Assembly: GCA_029204225.1 (NCBI GenBank)
Contig: CM055092.1
Location: 100,840,433-100,904,432 of the forward strand
Direction of reading: 5' to 3'
Source of the DNA: Diphasiastrum complanatum
Taxonomy: Eukaryota; Streptophyta; Lycopodiopsida; Lycopodiales; Lycopodiaceae
Length of the DNA stretch: 64,000 nucleotides
Part shown: piece after piece, positions 34,680 to 46,800 of the stretch
How the letters are laid out: every line of letters starts with the position of its first letter
How positions within the stretch are numbered: position 1 is the stretch's first letter
Made by a program: the position numbers and the translations under genes
The notes under the pieces: model-generated
The model's database searches: none
The model's input: only the letters and a program-made list of their open reading frames with translations
What the model was told of the DNA's origin: nothing

Positions 34680-35220
34680 GAATTCTCTGGAGTCTACCCT
34701 TGTAAAAAAACATCAACTCAAACATAAATTTTTCCAAAAAGTGGTACAGAAATGTGATTTGATCTGAAAGTAATTTCATCATCAAGTCATCAACATAAAG
34801 AGCAATCAAAGCAACCATACCATCAAAGCATAAGACATATAGATTTGGATTAGAATGTGTTCTCACCATCCCCTTTGAACAAAAGTAGGCATCAATCTTG
34901 CTATACCATGCATGTGGTGCCTGTTTAAGACCATAAAGCGCTTTCTTCAAGCGACATACTTTATTTTCCTGTCCCTTCGTTACAAAGCCTTCAGGTTGAT
35001 CCATGAACACCTCTTCTTCTAACTCACCATTTAGAAAAGTAGATTTCACATCCATCTGATGCAAAGGCCAACCAAAATGTGAAGCTAAAGCAACAAGTAG
35101 ACGTAGAGTATTCCACTTACATACTGGCACAAAGGTCTCCTCATAGTCAATGCCTTTACTTTGTGCATACCCTTTGATCACCAATCTTTCCTTGTGCTTT
35201 GCTATACTTCCATCTGCATG
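34680..35220 (-). pseudogene. Copia G reverse transcriptase
   Basis: The minus strand enters as [15 protein letters not shown], then runs open from 35184: [73 protein letters not shown], and YVDDLMM near 34770. It leaves the family soon after the active site. The unusual point is its neighbour: sequence upstream on the same strand is RNase H, not integrase. Confidence 0.88.
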
Positions 35221-35434
35221 GTACTTAGTCTTGTATACCCATTTGCAACCAATGAAAATCCCTAATTAAATGATACTTTATGGCAATGTGTTTCGTTCTT
35301 GAGTGAAACACGAGATCCTTTGTCAGATGTATTGCAGATGTATTGTCCATGTGTAGGATCAGTAGCTCGTCGGTGCTCTCCCCTAGTCCGTCAAGGAACG
35401 TTCTGAGCCATGTAAGCTCATTGGCCATCTTCAT
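35221..35434 (-). pseudogene. Copia G RNase H fragment placed before RT
   Basis: Minus-strand frame: ELTWLRTFLDGLGEST, LHMDNTSAIHLTKDLVFH, SRTKHIAIKYHLIRDF. These are RNase H C-terminal motifs (DN-x-SAI, the H-x-RTKHI region) that should follow RT in copia. Here they precede it: the frame ends in LQMGIQD, which is the RT start read out of frame. The order on the minus strand is gag, RNase H, RT. Confidence 0.85.
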
Positions 35435-35637
35435 TGCTCTTTTCTTTCCACTCTCGTAGCTCCTTGCTTGTGGTGGCAGACATCTCTTCTGTTCCGTCTA
35501 CCCAAGGCTAGAGACCTTCTCCTTTCAAGATGATAGAAGTTTTTACCTTCCATGCTAGGAATTTAGACCCGGAGGACTCAAGAACTATGCATATCTTTGA
35601 CTGTATACTGCTTATAGATGCCATTGTCATGAATAAT
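35435..35637 (-). pseudogene. Copia G gag N-terminus
   Basis: On the minus strand an ATG at about 35635 opens MTMASISSIQSKICIVLESS, then SGSKFLAWKVKTSIILKGEGL, a stop, and PWVDGTEEMSATTSKELREWK. The [NS]-x-x-x-W-K-x-K and GxGLW-x-W-[VI]-x-G-T pattern is copia gag. It breaks off at an abrupt junction with RNase H near 35425. Confidence 0.7.
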
Positions 35638-35657
35638 ATTTCAACTTAAATTAGACT

Positions 35658-35742
35658 CTTTGATAACCTTCTAGTTTTGATGACCTTCTGGTTCTGATAA
35701 CCCTACGGCTCTGATAACCTTTCGGCTCTGATAACACTGATA
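35658..35742 (-). repeat. Five 17-bp tandem copies of a primer-site-like motif
   Basis: Exact 17-bp periodicity: 35658-35674, 35675-35691, 35692-35708, 35709-35725 and 35726-35742. On the minus strand each unit contains GTTATCAGAGCC or a variant (GGTTATCAGAACC, GGTCATCAAAAC, GGTTATCAAAG). This closely resembles the tRNA-Met primer site TGGTATCAGAGCC. The array sits exactly where a PBS belongs, between the LTR and gag of copia G. Confidence 0.85.
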
Positions 35743-36440
35743 GAATCCAGTCTAGGTGGAAAAATGAAACGCGGACTGTCTGAATCCACAAATGGATTGT
35801 CAGATAATGTACTTTCAACCCTGATTCCTATTTTGCCTAGATAGAGTCGAACTCTCAAGTGCGACTACTGTTGCATCCTTGAGATCTATCCTCTTCCAAG
35901 GTGTAGACAGACACTACTGATCTACCACTGGTTTATAAAACATTCAGATCAATGATCCTTAGTGCGAAATGTAGAATGAAAGCTAAATACACATGAACAA
36001 GGAACTAGCATTAAGCATTCAAGACTATACACGAGACAAAATGTGCAAATAGCATTTGTATTACATCAATGATCTTTGAGCGCTGCTTGGCATACCGCAC
36101 AACGCGTCGACGCAAGAGAGTCTCTACATCTTATGAACAATCTATTGGTCTCGCTTACTAGCGGACACAATCAACAATCTTTGCTTAAACCCGCGCAACA
36201 CTACGCGTCGGTTCTAACCTTCTCTCTCTCTCATTCATCCTCTTTATATAGGAATAGAGAAAAGGGAGTTTATGCTAATCATTTGATTACAATAACTGGT
36301 TAGGCACGTTTCTAACGACTTTCAATCTGTTGTCGTTTTCCTCCGTGGAGTTCGTTCTCCATGTGGTACTTTGGTGATCTTCCCTGTCCTTGGAATATGA
36401 AGATCCACCGTTTTGTGTAGTCGTCCCATGACCTTAATAT
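35743..36440 (-). repeat. Probable 5' LTR of copia G
   Basis: Lies upstream of the PBS-like array. On the minus strand it has a good TATA box, CCTATATAAAGAGG (about 36239-36252), preceded by GC-rich sequence and followed by a pyrimidine/purine-rich stretch, as in LTR promoters. The outer LTR end was not found, so the right limit is arbitrary. Confidence 0.5.
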
Positions 36441-38730
36441 TCGGTCTTTGCTAGCAGATTACAGACGTTGATGTTGCGGCTTCCTTTGGTTTGGTTCGTA
36501 ATGAAACGTATGCTGAAGCCTTGTGGTTCCCCGGCGGCTTCCCTTCGCTTCATCGGTCTTCGCTTGTGGACCTTTGTGTTGATCTTACGATTTGTCTTCG
36601 GTGGCTTCGTTGAGAATGCGGTGCGATTGTTCGTTGGTCTCCGCAACTTTGACTTTGCGGTTGCCTTCGATGGCTTCATCAAAGTTGTTTGTGAGACTTT
36701 GCGGTTGCTTGAAGGTGTGATTTTGGTTCAAAATCGTTTGCAAGGCTTCACAGTTGCCTGCGGTGCCTTTGTCAAAGCCATGTACATTGCGGTTGTGGCT
36801 GTTTGCAATTTCTACTTGTGGCATTTTTCCCATGTATTTCTGCAGGTTTGTGATCATAAGCTAAGAGCGCTTTGTGGGTAGAAACTTGATGTTTCTTCAG
36901 ACATATATTTTAGTATTCCTTAATGATTAAGTATGGTTTTGGATTCCAATGAAGTATGATTGATGAATGATAAGAATCTAATTATTTGTGACTGATGAAT
37001 CATAAACAAATACCTAGTAATTATGAGTGAATAACTTCTGACCTATTGATTGAGTTGAGTTTAGATCAGTGTTTTGATCATCTAAATCTCTTTACTCCAA
37101 TATTTTATTGAGTCCCATGGATCTCACATGCATTTCTCGTTAAGTAAATTGTTTTTACTTATGAAGAGTTTGCTTACTTTAGTGGATTGTTTTCTACTAC
37201 AGATTGTAGTCTATATGTGTTTGTGTACAAGTTCAATCTATATCTCTGAATTTATAGGAGAAATTTAAATCTATTGAGATTCAGATGGATTGCTGATTTC
37301 TTGCATGAGATGCTAGAAATGGGACTATTAAGTCGTTAGAGTAACTGTAGTACTCTGGATTGAATTATAATTGTCTGAGACTTGATGGATCTCCTAGAGA
37401 TTTTGGTTGATTGAATTGTTGTATTTTAGAATATTTGGATATTCTAAGAATATTTGTACCAAGAAGCACTATTATCTACAAGAAATTGTGGATAGGATTT
37501 AGACTATCAGAAAAATGAATTTTCTTTAGCTTTTGGATTTGATTTCAAAAATAGAGAGTTAATTCACCAAGTAGTTAATGTAATTGGGATTACATGAAGA
37601 TGATGAACTTTTGTTTGGAGAACACATTTGTAAGATTTATAGCTTAGTGTATTTTTTGGTTTTGAGTTAGTACTCCTGTGTAGAGGCAAGCAATTGAAGA
37701 ATTGTTGCATCATTTATTCAGATGGAAAGATCAGACTAAGAATAATGATTCTTGGGTAAGACTTGGAAGCTTAAAGAATAATTTCATCTCTTCTCTTTCC
37801 CGTTCTAAGGACATAACATGTTTAAGGGAGAAAGAACGTTACGACCATATTATGCTAAGGACGTGAAACAGTCCTAATATGGTAGACCGGCCCTTCAGTG
37901 TTCTAGATTATTGGTCACGCTGAGACTTGATTCCATGTTAAGGCCAGTTTGTGACTAATAACCTTGAGAGGACCTAGACATTCTAATTAAGACATATGGA
38001 GTAGTGCATGTACATGTGACAGATATAGACAGGAGGACTGCAGGAAGAGCTTTGACCTATTTATAGTTGGACTGCATGGGTTCATGCACATAAATCTACT
38101 CTCTATATATTGGAGTAAGGATTCTCCCGTCGACAACTTGGTTCATGTTACCAGTTGCTCTCTTCCCTCCAGCCTTCACATGACATGGCTCAGGGGCTAG
38201 ATCCAGGATTGATCTAGGTTTGGATGGGAGGTTTTGCTCCTGTGTGTCTCCTGTTGTGCTTTCCTATCCTTATCTTAGGGGTTTTCCCTAGTAGTCTTTA
38301 CATTGACCGAAGTAATACTATAATAGATGTCCAAAATCTATGTGAGAATTGGTATGAGGAATTTCATTCATTCTAGAAGATCTTAAACTATTGTATCCGA
38401 TATTTTAGAGATCTTAAAAATCCATCTGGATTTCCCATATCGTATAGTCTCATATCTATTCCACCAAGCACATGAAAACCCACAATTTTTGTTCCTAATG
38501 GATCACAATAATCCATTTACAAAATTGTGATTTAACAAGAAGGGCCACACATGGTTAACTGTCACATTATATAACCGTTATGGTTAATACAAAGATTCCC
38601 AAATCCCTACCATCTAAGAGTTTCAACTCTGACGAATAAGGCTCTATCATGTACTAACTGTACAAATGTGATCCAAGTTTCAATTCTCACTTCTCATATC
38701 ACAATTTCCATTTACAATGAGGGTCATACT
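36441..38730. other. Unassigned DNA, possibly more of the copia G LTR region
   Basis: A 137-codon plus-strand frame (36468-36881) is built on imperfect GGCTTC/TTTGCGGTTGCC repeats and has no domain; I treat it as noncoding. 36880-38730 is AT-rich with no frame over 60 codons. Confidence 0.4.
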
Positions 38731-39072
38731 CATGGTCCTATAGATATTTAATATGAATTCAACTTAACGAATTCAATAGTTGGTATTATGCAATTTTTCC
38801 TCAGGGATTTTCAAAAATCCAAATTATATAAAACAAGCACATTTACTAATCCCGATGTCCATTTTTTCCTCCCTTGGAATTTTTGGTTCTCCGAAAACTT
38901 TCATGGTCCTATAGATATTTAATATGAATTCAACTTAACGAATTCAATAGTTGGTATTATGCAATTTTTCCACAAGGATTTTCAAAAATCCAAATTATAT
39001 AAAACAAGCACATTTACTAATCCTAATGTCCATATTTTCCTCCCTTGGAATTTTTGGTTCTCCGAAAACTTT
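38731..39072. repeat. 171-bp tandem duplication
   Basis: Unit 1 (38731-38901) and unit 2 (38902-39072) both begin CATGGTCCTATAG and end TCCGAAAACTTT. They have equal length and about six differences noticed. No gene lies within. Confidence 0.9.
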
Positions 39073-40608
39073 CATCTAGCTAAGGTAAAAAGAACTCACA
39101 TAGACAAATAACAAATGACATAAATGTGTCAATTTTTTCTTTCCATTGACTAGCTTTAGTATTGATAAATTCTAACGGTTTAGGATCTCTAATGAAAGTA
39201 CATGAATGGAAAAATCCACAAATTACGGTAACCCTTTAATTGTATTCAATATCCAATCAATACTGAATAAAGATTTTCACCACCCATTCATCCTAATAGT
39301 TCCTTCATTAGCAAAAAAACCGAACGTATCTTCAACAAGTACCTTACTACAAGCTTATGTTCGCAATGTTCATAATGACCAAAGCCAGTTTGAACACAAT
39401 CGAACCATCCATAGGTGTATTACAGATAGAAAATGAAAAAAAATCATGAGCACAATTTAACTCAATTCACTGGGAGTAACCTACTCCAAAATCAATAAAA
39501 ATCACGGTACTAGGAACTACAAAATTCCTACTACCGATTACCTGCATGTTAAAATTTCGGAAAAAAACTAATAATTTGCCGTCAATCCTAGATCCATGAA
39601 CCTAGCTCACAGACTCTCCGTTAGGATAGCAAAATTATTCAATCGGTCAATTTTCCGGTCAAGGTCTAGAAAATTCCATTCTCAAATGTCAGTTTAGGTA
39701 GATTTTTCGAAAATCACCAATTTAAGCCGACGACAGCTTTATCCTTAAAAGCAACTAAACTGAATTCCATAAAGTCCTGGGCCAACTCATCATAGCATTA
39801 GTTAGCCATGAAACTCGTACTTAGTTTAGTTAATAAGTGCATGAAGGTCAAAAGGACTCAACCATGCATTGGAAAAAAAAAAATAGTAAACGCAAATTTA
39901 AAAACCCCTAATTAGGTTTTCAAAGTCACAAAACTTTAAGGCCAGATCTCCCTCTTTCAGATCCTTCTTGTGTGAACGTTGATCATGCCATGCCTTCCAA
40001 CGACCTTTCTCAGTTGCTAATGTGGAATTGCCATCAATCTGGTTTCACAAAGTTTATGTAATGCTTCATGATGGAGTTGCCAGGATTTGGCGTCACAATC
40101 AATAGTATTAGCTTGTTGCTGAAACTGTTTCTTCCTCTCATTGTTGTACTTGAGTATTATGCAATCCTTGCTCTATGCTGTGATTGGGCCCTATTTTTCT
40201 AATAGCTGAAGAGATTGAGCTGAATGATATGGTTAAGTTTCCAATTTCCAAAGTGGAAAACAGTAAGGATCTTAACTTTCTTCAACTCTATAGCTCTGCA
40301 TTATTTTGAGCAACAGCCTTACAACAGCAGCAAAGTGCTTTTTCACCTGCCTTGATCATGAAATACCATTATTGTATAAAATTTACAGTCAAAGTTTAGA
40401 AAGTGCATCTAGATACAAATATATTATATGCGTCATTCAAAGTCATTCAAATAGCCAATCGTAAGGTCTAACCGCGACAGTGGTTTTAAGTAGCCTGATG
40501 ACCAAAGAGAACTTCATTCCTAACCTTCGCTTTGGGCTACCAAATATTGATTGTCAAAGCTTGCACTTTGTGTTTTAAAGAAACCTGGTAACTATGCATC
40601 ATCTAAGA
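39073..40608. other. Unassigned AT-rich DNA
   Basis: No credible frame or element end. The 76-codon frame at 39206-39436 has no recognisable motif. Confidence 0.4.
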
Positions 40609-40867
40609 TTATTCAGCATCCAAATCACCAGCTGAAGGTGGAACAGGTAACCAGATTTCAAGACGAATCCCACCATTGCCAATCGGAGCATGAACCAGAT
40701 AGGGTGACTTTATGCGGAGCACAATCCCATAAGTTTCAAGAAAATCCCGTGCAAATGCTACTTCTTCTCCCAAGTTGCAAGTTGCATTCTCTTCTTCTGG
40801 GTAGCAAGTAAAAGCCTTCAAACCAGAGCCAAGTGGAGATAGAATATGTGCCTGCATCTGCATAACA
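40609..40867 (-). other. Exon-like open frame of unknown host gene
   Basis: The minus-strand frame ends in a stop at 40609 and is balanced in composition: MQAHILSPLGSGLKAF, NLGEEVAFARDFLETYG, IKSPYLVHAPIGNGGIRLEI, PPSAGDLDAE. A good acceptor TGTATGTTATGCAG lies immediately before it at about 40868-40881. It could be the last exon of a host gene read leftward. The 87-codon frame includes five codons of the presumed intron. I do not recognise the protein. Confidence 0.35.
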
Positions 40868-41059
40868 TACATGTCAATTGTTCTACTGAATATATGGATG
40901 CTCTTTTATATGTGAGGTGGTTCAAGGTGTCAACATGAGCTTGCCTGCCTTGAAAAAGAAAACATTGAGAAGCTGAACTTAATTACTACGGCCAAGAACA
41001 TAAACTAAACAACAAAATCGCATGATTAATGGAAGAAATCTAGCAGCAAGTCTTTAACT

Positions 41060-41300
41060 GCATTCACATCATAAATAAGGAGATTTTTGTGAAAGTGAAG
41101 CCAACAGGCCTAAAAGTTGATTTGGAAGTGCAAGACTATTTATTGACAGCTTTACATTGCTTGCATCAGCTGAAAGTGAGAATGCACTAGATGATATGTC
41201 ATTCGGTTTCATCAATGTGACATGTGGCTATAACAGTACAAGGTCTTTGTTTGCCAATCCTTGAAACATAAACATTGTGCTTCATGTTGATGCAACTACA
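41060..41300 (-). other. Second exon-like patch on the minus strand
   Basis: Minus-strand reading PHVTLMKPNDISSSAFSLSAD, NVKLSINSLALPNQLLGLL, SLSQKSPYL and a stop, with FQGLANKDLVLL before an AG near 41236. It lies about 180 bp upstream of the 40609-40867 patch on the same strand. It may be another exon of the same gene or a decayed copy. The 27682-29612 block carries a copy of it. Confidence 0.25.
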
Positions 41301-41498
41301 AAACCCAAAAGCTAAGGAGCATAGAAAGATATTTGGAAACCCTACATAAGCTATGGAGCCGTCAGAAATTAATAGCATTTCAGTTCCTTACTATAAGAGT
41401 CGAATTGTTATCAGGCCTCTGAAAGTTTCAGTCCTAAACCCTTCCCTCTGCAGTTTTCAGAATACATGCGGATTAGAGTTTCAGAATACTCTTAAGCA

Positions 41499-42052
41499 GT
41501 GGGCCTCATTTTAAACAGGTTGGAAATACAAAAGCATAGCATAGCTAGTGTAACTCAGGTAGCCCAAAAATTAATAGAGTCAGAACTTAAGTTAGCTCAA
41601 GTCACAGTTAGAGTAAGAATTTTCCTTTGGGAGAGGCTTCAGTGTCATCAGTATTTAACACAATTGTCAGCTCATTTGATCAATTGAGATCCGTTTCTTT
41701 CTCCCCTATCATCTCTGGTCTCGATGTGCTGGTTTGAAAATTGGCCCGTAACTTCATATTGAAGTACTTTTTGGAAAAGCTGACTCTTTTCCATACTTTG
41801 GAGGCTACTGGCTGGATTCCTGGTTTTCATTGCAAGAACAGTTCATCCTTCGCCATATCCAGCCTTCTTTTGAGGATCTTTCAAATACCACTGTTTTATA
41901 ATGCTTCATCTATCACGATAGAATTGAATATAAACTGAAACTGACCACAAATAACCTTGAACCATATATGGAGTACCACTACATTGTCAATGTGCCTTCC
42001 AGCAAGTTGCAGCCAACTCCAGTCTTCGAAGTATCTTTTATTGATACGACAT
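41499..42052 (+). pseudogene. Gene-like fragment of unknown family (copy 2)
   Basis: Counterpart of 28132-28680 with an extra frameshift (one base lost in the AGGAATTTTCC region, and two more bases before the CAATTGAGATCC string). The upstream frame reads FQNTLKQWASF where copy 1 has a stop after LK, so this copy keeps a Gln codon that became TAG in copy 1. Confidence 0.35.
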
Positions 42053-42599
42053 AGAATTTACAGCCAATTGCAAAACTCAACAAGACTAGAATCAGCTCCA
42101 ATCCAATCATCTAAAAATCATCACTTAAATTCTTTCTCTTCTCTGTGTAGCCAGCTATCCTTACCATAGCTACACATTAACTCTTCAGCAGCATGTTTTA
42201 CCACTTTGAATACTCATACAGCTTGCTTGTTTCATTCTTCAGTAGTTCAAGCATTCCAAGTGTACAAGGCCAAGCTTGAGTTCTTTGATTAAATATAAAT
42301 TTCAATGAGGATAAAAATATCAAAAAAGTAGCATTTGTCACTTCTTGTGTAATAGTTATGTCAATTATACGTGGTTTGCAACAATCTTTCATCTGAGGCA
42401 TGATTGGTTCCTGTTGGATTCATTCTTTTTCTCTTGGATTATGCTTCATAGTTAGATCTATTTTTCATTACTTCCTCCTATTGGTTACATCTCCACCATT
42501 TCTTGATACTACTTTTAATAGAAGCTATCATCAAAGGCATGATTGTTACCTGGTGTTCTTTTCCTTCAACTATCCTTCAGACTGAGTTTAATCTACTTT

Positions 42600-42885
42600 T
42601 TGTTCATTTCCCTTATTAGTTACAATCACCACCAGCTTCACTTACTATTAATAGCAACTCCATTATGCCACCTGATCTAATTCTGAGCTCTTTCCAAATG
42701 GTAGATCAGATCCTTGAGGGATTTCTCGTTGGTTCTAAGAGAATCTCGCTCAAGTTCCAATTCCCTTGATTTGAGCACCAGGCGCTGTCTGTCTGCCTGG
42801 TAGCTTGCTTGGCCTGACTTCCATGTTTCCCCCACCACCCTTTCTGATCACTCATTTCTCTCCTTCAATATCGGCCACCTTCCAC
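42600..42885 (+). pseudogene. LINE I1, part 1: endonuclease end
   Basis: The plus-strand frame reads SLDLSTRRCLSAW, stop, then LAWPDFHVSPTTLSDHSFLSF. LSDH is the conserved C-terminal motif of LINE APE-type endonuclease. It is cut at 42885 by the hAT insertion and continues in frame at 48479 after removing the hAT and one 8-bp target copy. The left limit is uncertain. Confidence 0.7.
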
Positions 42886-43024
42886 CAAGGTTGCATCGAA
42901 CCGCGGTTCGAACCGCCTTTTACGGTTCGAACCATCGAATCGTTCGGACCCGGTTCGAAACATTCGAACTGTTCGAATCGTTTGGCCCTAAAACGACTAT
43001 TGGGATTCTTGAATCTGTTCGCGC

Positions 43025-43823
<799 letters not shown>

Positions 43824-46800
43824 ATGCCGAGGGATAGGGATCCCTTGTGGGATCACGTCACCATCGCTACGGCCTATGGCACATCGGGCACGAAGAGATG
43901 GACTTGCAGATACTATCACCAGTCTTACACTGGAGGGCCCACACGCATCAAGGCACATTTGTTACGTTTGAGGGGGTACGAGATTGCCCCTTGCATGCAT
44001 GCTCTTGACACGCTACTCACTCTTGTCGCATCGGAGGAGGTTGGCCCTTCGAGGATGGGGCCCAGACCGAGAGGTAAACATTCAACTCTAAGACTCTTAC
44101 ACTTCAAAGTTCAAACATTGATCAAGTTTTAAGTTTTAACTTTTAGCTCACATGATACATCAAGTTTGAAGTTTCAATTTCATTGATCATCTAATTTCTA
44201 AATTGTATTGTAATTTCAAATTTTTCTTTTTTGGTAGATCGAGATGCAGTCACGGCGACACACCCAGAGGCCACCACATCACGCCCCCCAGTTGCCATCC
44301 GCTCAACCCTCGCTTCCCATGGCCCAGAGGACAGAGCTGCAGATAAGGCAAGGCCTAGTAACCGGCCTGACCCACCTTTTGATGCAGGATCTTTGACACC
44401 ACCTCCAGCCATGACCATACCGGCACCACATCATCCACCTGAGAGAGGGAGAGGTAGACGGGACCGCACTACACAGATGGGGGGTAGGGAGTACTATGTG
44501 TCCAGCTTCGCTCCCAGAGCCATGGCAGAGGCAGAGGTTGTCGTTCGACAGTTGTTCTACACCTGCAATCTGCCATTTCATTTGGCTAGGACCCCGGCAT
44601 GGAGGAGGGCGATGAGTGCAGTAGTGCGATTGGGCAGGTGTGGCAGGGGCCATCTTGCGAGCACCTGAGGACAAAGGGGCTTCTTGATGAGCGTGCTTCT
44701 GTTGACCAGAAGCTAGAGCCTCTCAGGAAGGCATGGGCCCAGTACGTACTACTTGCTTTTAACTTTATCCACTCTAAAATTTAAAGACTTTATGATGATT
44801 GTTAAATTGCAGGCGTTAATTGTAAATTACTTGTTAATTGCAATTTGCAGGCTGTAGCTAGCTATTTATGTTTAATCATGAATATTCAAATGATCATTTA
44901 TCATTGGAATTTGCCATGAAATTTGAATTACAATTTACAATTTCAGATGTATCCTGATTCCTCTCGGATCTATCATGAATCATGATTCATCTTGTTTTGT
45001 CACCTGTAAGTGAGTCATGACCACGGTCCACTGACTTGTCACTTGTCACCTGTGAACTTTCAACTAGGTATGGTTGCACCATCATATCTGATGGTTGGAG
45101 CGATACGAGGAGGAGCCACATATTGAATATCCTGGTGTCTTCGTGCATGGGGACGATGTTTCTCAGATCCATCGACACCTCTGGGGAGGCAGTCACGGGC
45201 GAGTACATGTTCTCACATATTCGAGCTGCCATTGAGGAGGTCGGACCGCAACACGTTGTACAGGTATATATATTTTACTTATTACAATTTACGGTTTACC
45301 TATAATGTTAAATGGTATTAGGTTACACGTAATTACTAATTTGTAAATGTCAATGTTGAATGTTCATTGTTCAATGGCGATTTCGGATTGATTAACAATG
45401 GATTATGGTTCACTAAAGTCTAAGAAGTTGCCACTGAGCACTTGAGTCTTGAATTCGGAATTCCAAAGTCATGCACATTGCACATTGCATTGTATGGTTG
45501 TGCAGGTGGTCACAGATAATGCGTCAAACTGCGTCTCCATGGGTAGGCTCGTTAATGAGACCTACCCCCACATCTTTTGGACACCTTGTGCTGCACACTG
45601 CCTGGACTTGTTGGTCGAGGATGTGGCCAAGATTCCATGGATTGCGGAGGTGGTGCGTACTGCACGGTTCTTGGTGAGATTTGTCACCAAGAAGCCTAGG
45701 GTCCTAGCCATGTTCAGGAGAGTCCACCTTGGATATCTTGAGACCTGCCCCCACCAGGTATGCAAGTTGCAACTCAAATTTGATTCTTGAATGCGCTTTT
45801 GTAGACTGTTGGAACTTGGTAAGTATTTACTGTTTAGTTAGTAGTGGTAAATATTTCATGCAATGATGCATGTGCCATGTATTGTCTTGACTCTTGACTC
45901 TTTTCAGAAGTTAGAACTTAGAATTTGTCACTTGTGCAATGTGCCCTATGAAGGTTTGCATTTATGTTCCTGGTCCTGGAACGACTGCTGAAAGTTCATC
46001 AGGGCTTGAGGTAGATGGTTGTTGCTGTTGACTGGGCGCAGTGGAGGCCGTCATAGGAGCCCAAGAGTAAGAGATTCGAGCGGACCGTTATGCATTCACC
46101 ATTTTGGGATGAGGCTCGATCCATTGTGGTGGGCCTACAGCCCATCTACACTGTCCTGCGCCTTACAGATCGAGAGGGCTGCACATTGGGCCTCTTTTAC
46201 GAATTCATGGACAAGCTGGGCGAGTAGTTGAGGCTTTGCACGACCATTAGCCCAGAGAGGTATATCAAGAATCAAGATTCAAATTTGAAATGTAGTTTGT
46301 AGACAGTAGTATGCAGTATGTACTATCATGTACATTGTACTATATTGTATAATTATTATTGTGTCTTGACACTTCAATCTTAATTGTTGCAGGCTTACAA
46401 AGGTTCAGCTCCTTTGGTTGAGCAGGTGGGATTGGTTTCATAGGCCCCTGCATGCCATGGCCCACATACTCCATCCACTTTGGAGGAATGAGGAGCAGTT
46501 CACAGATAGGGAGCTCAGGGATGGCTGGAATGCCTATATCTCCCGAGTTTATCCTGATGTACGCGAGCAGGATAACCTACTGGATGAGCTTTAGATTTTC
46601 AGGCAGGAGACCTTGGAGTTCGCCACTGGCCCGACGCTTTTGAGAGAGGGTAATAAACTGACCATGTGGCATGGTCCAGTACAGTTTAAACTTGTCACTT
46701 CACATTTTATTGCACAGTTAGTCAATAATATTGTAACTTGTTGGAACTCGGAACTTGGTTGCAACTTGCTAGTAGTAAGTACTAACTGCCCCTTGAACTG

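Larger units (their letters stand above)
41050..42974. repeat. Source copy of the block inserted in copia D
   Basis: Matches 27682-29612 at about 98-99%. This copy is continuous with exon-like sequence on its left and with the complete hAT element on its right, so it is the older, resident locus. It contains the gene-like fragment (41499-42052, frameshifted relative to copy 1) and the first LINE I1 piece. Confidence 0.85.

Noticed and set aside
36468-36881. 137-codon frame
   Set aside because: It is built on imperfect repeats, has no domain, and lies near the copia G LTR region.
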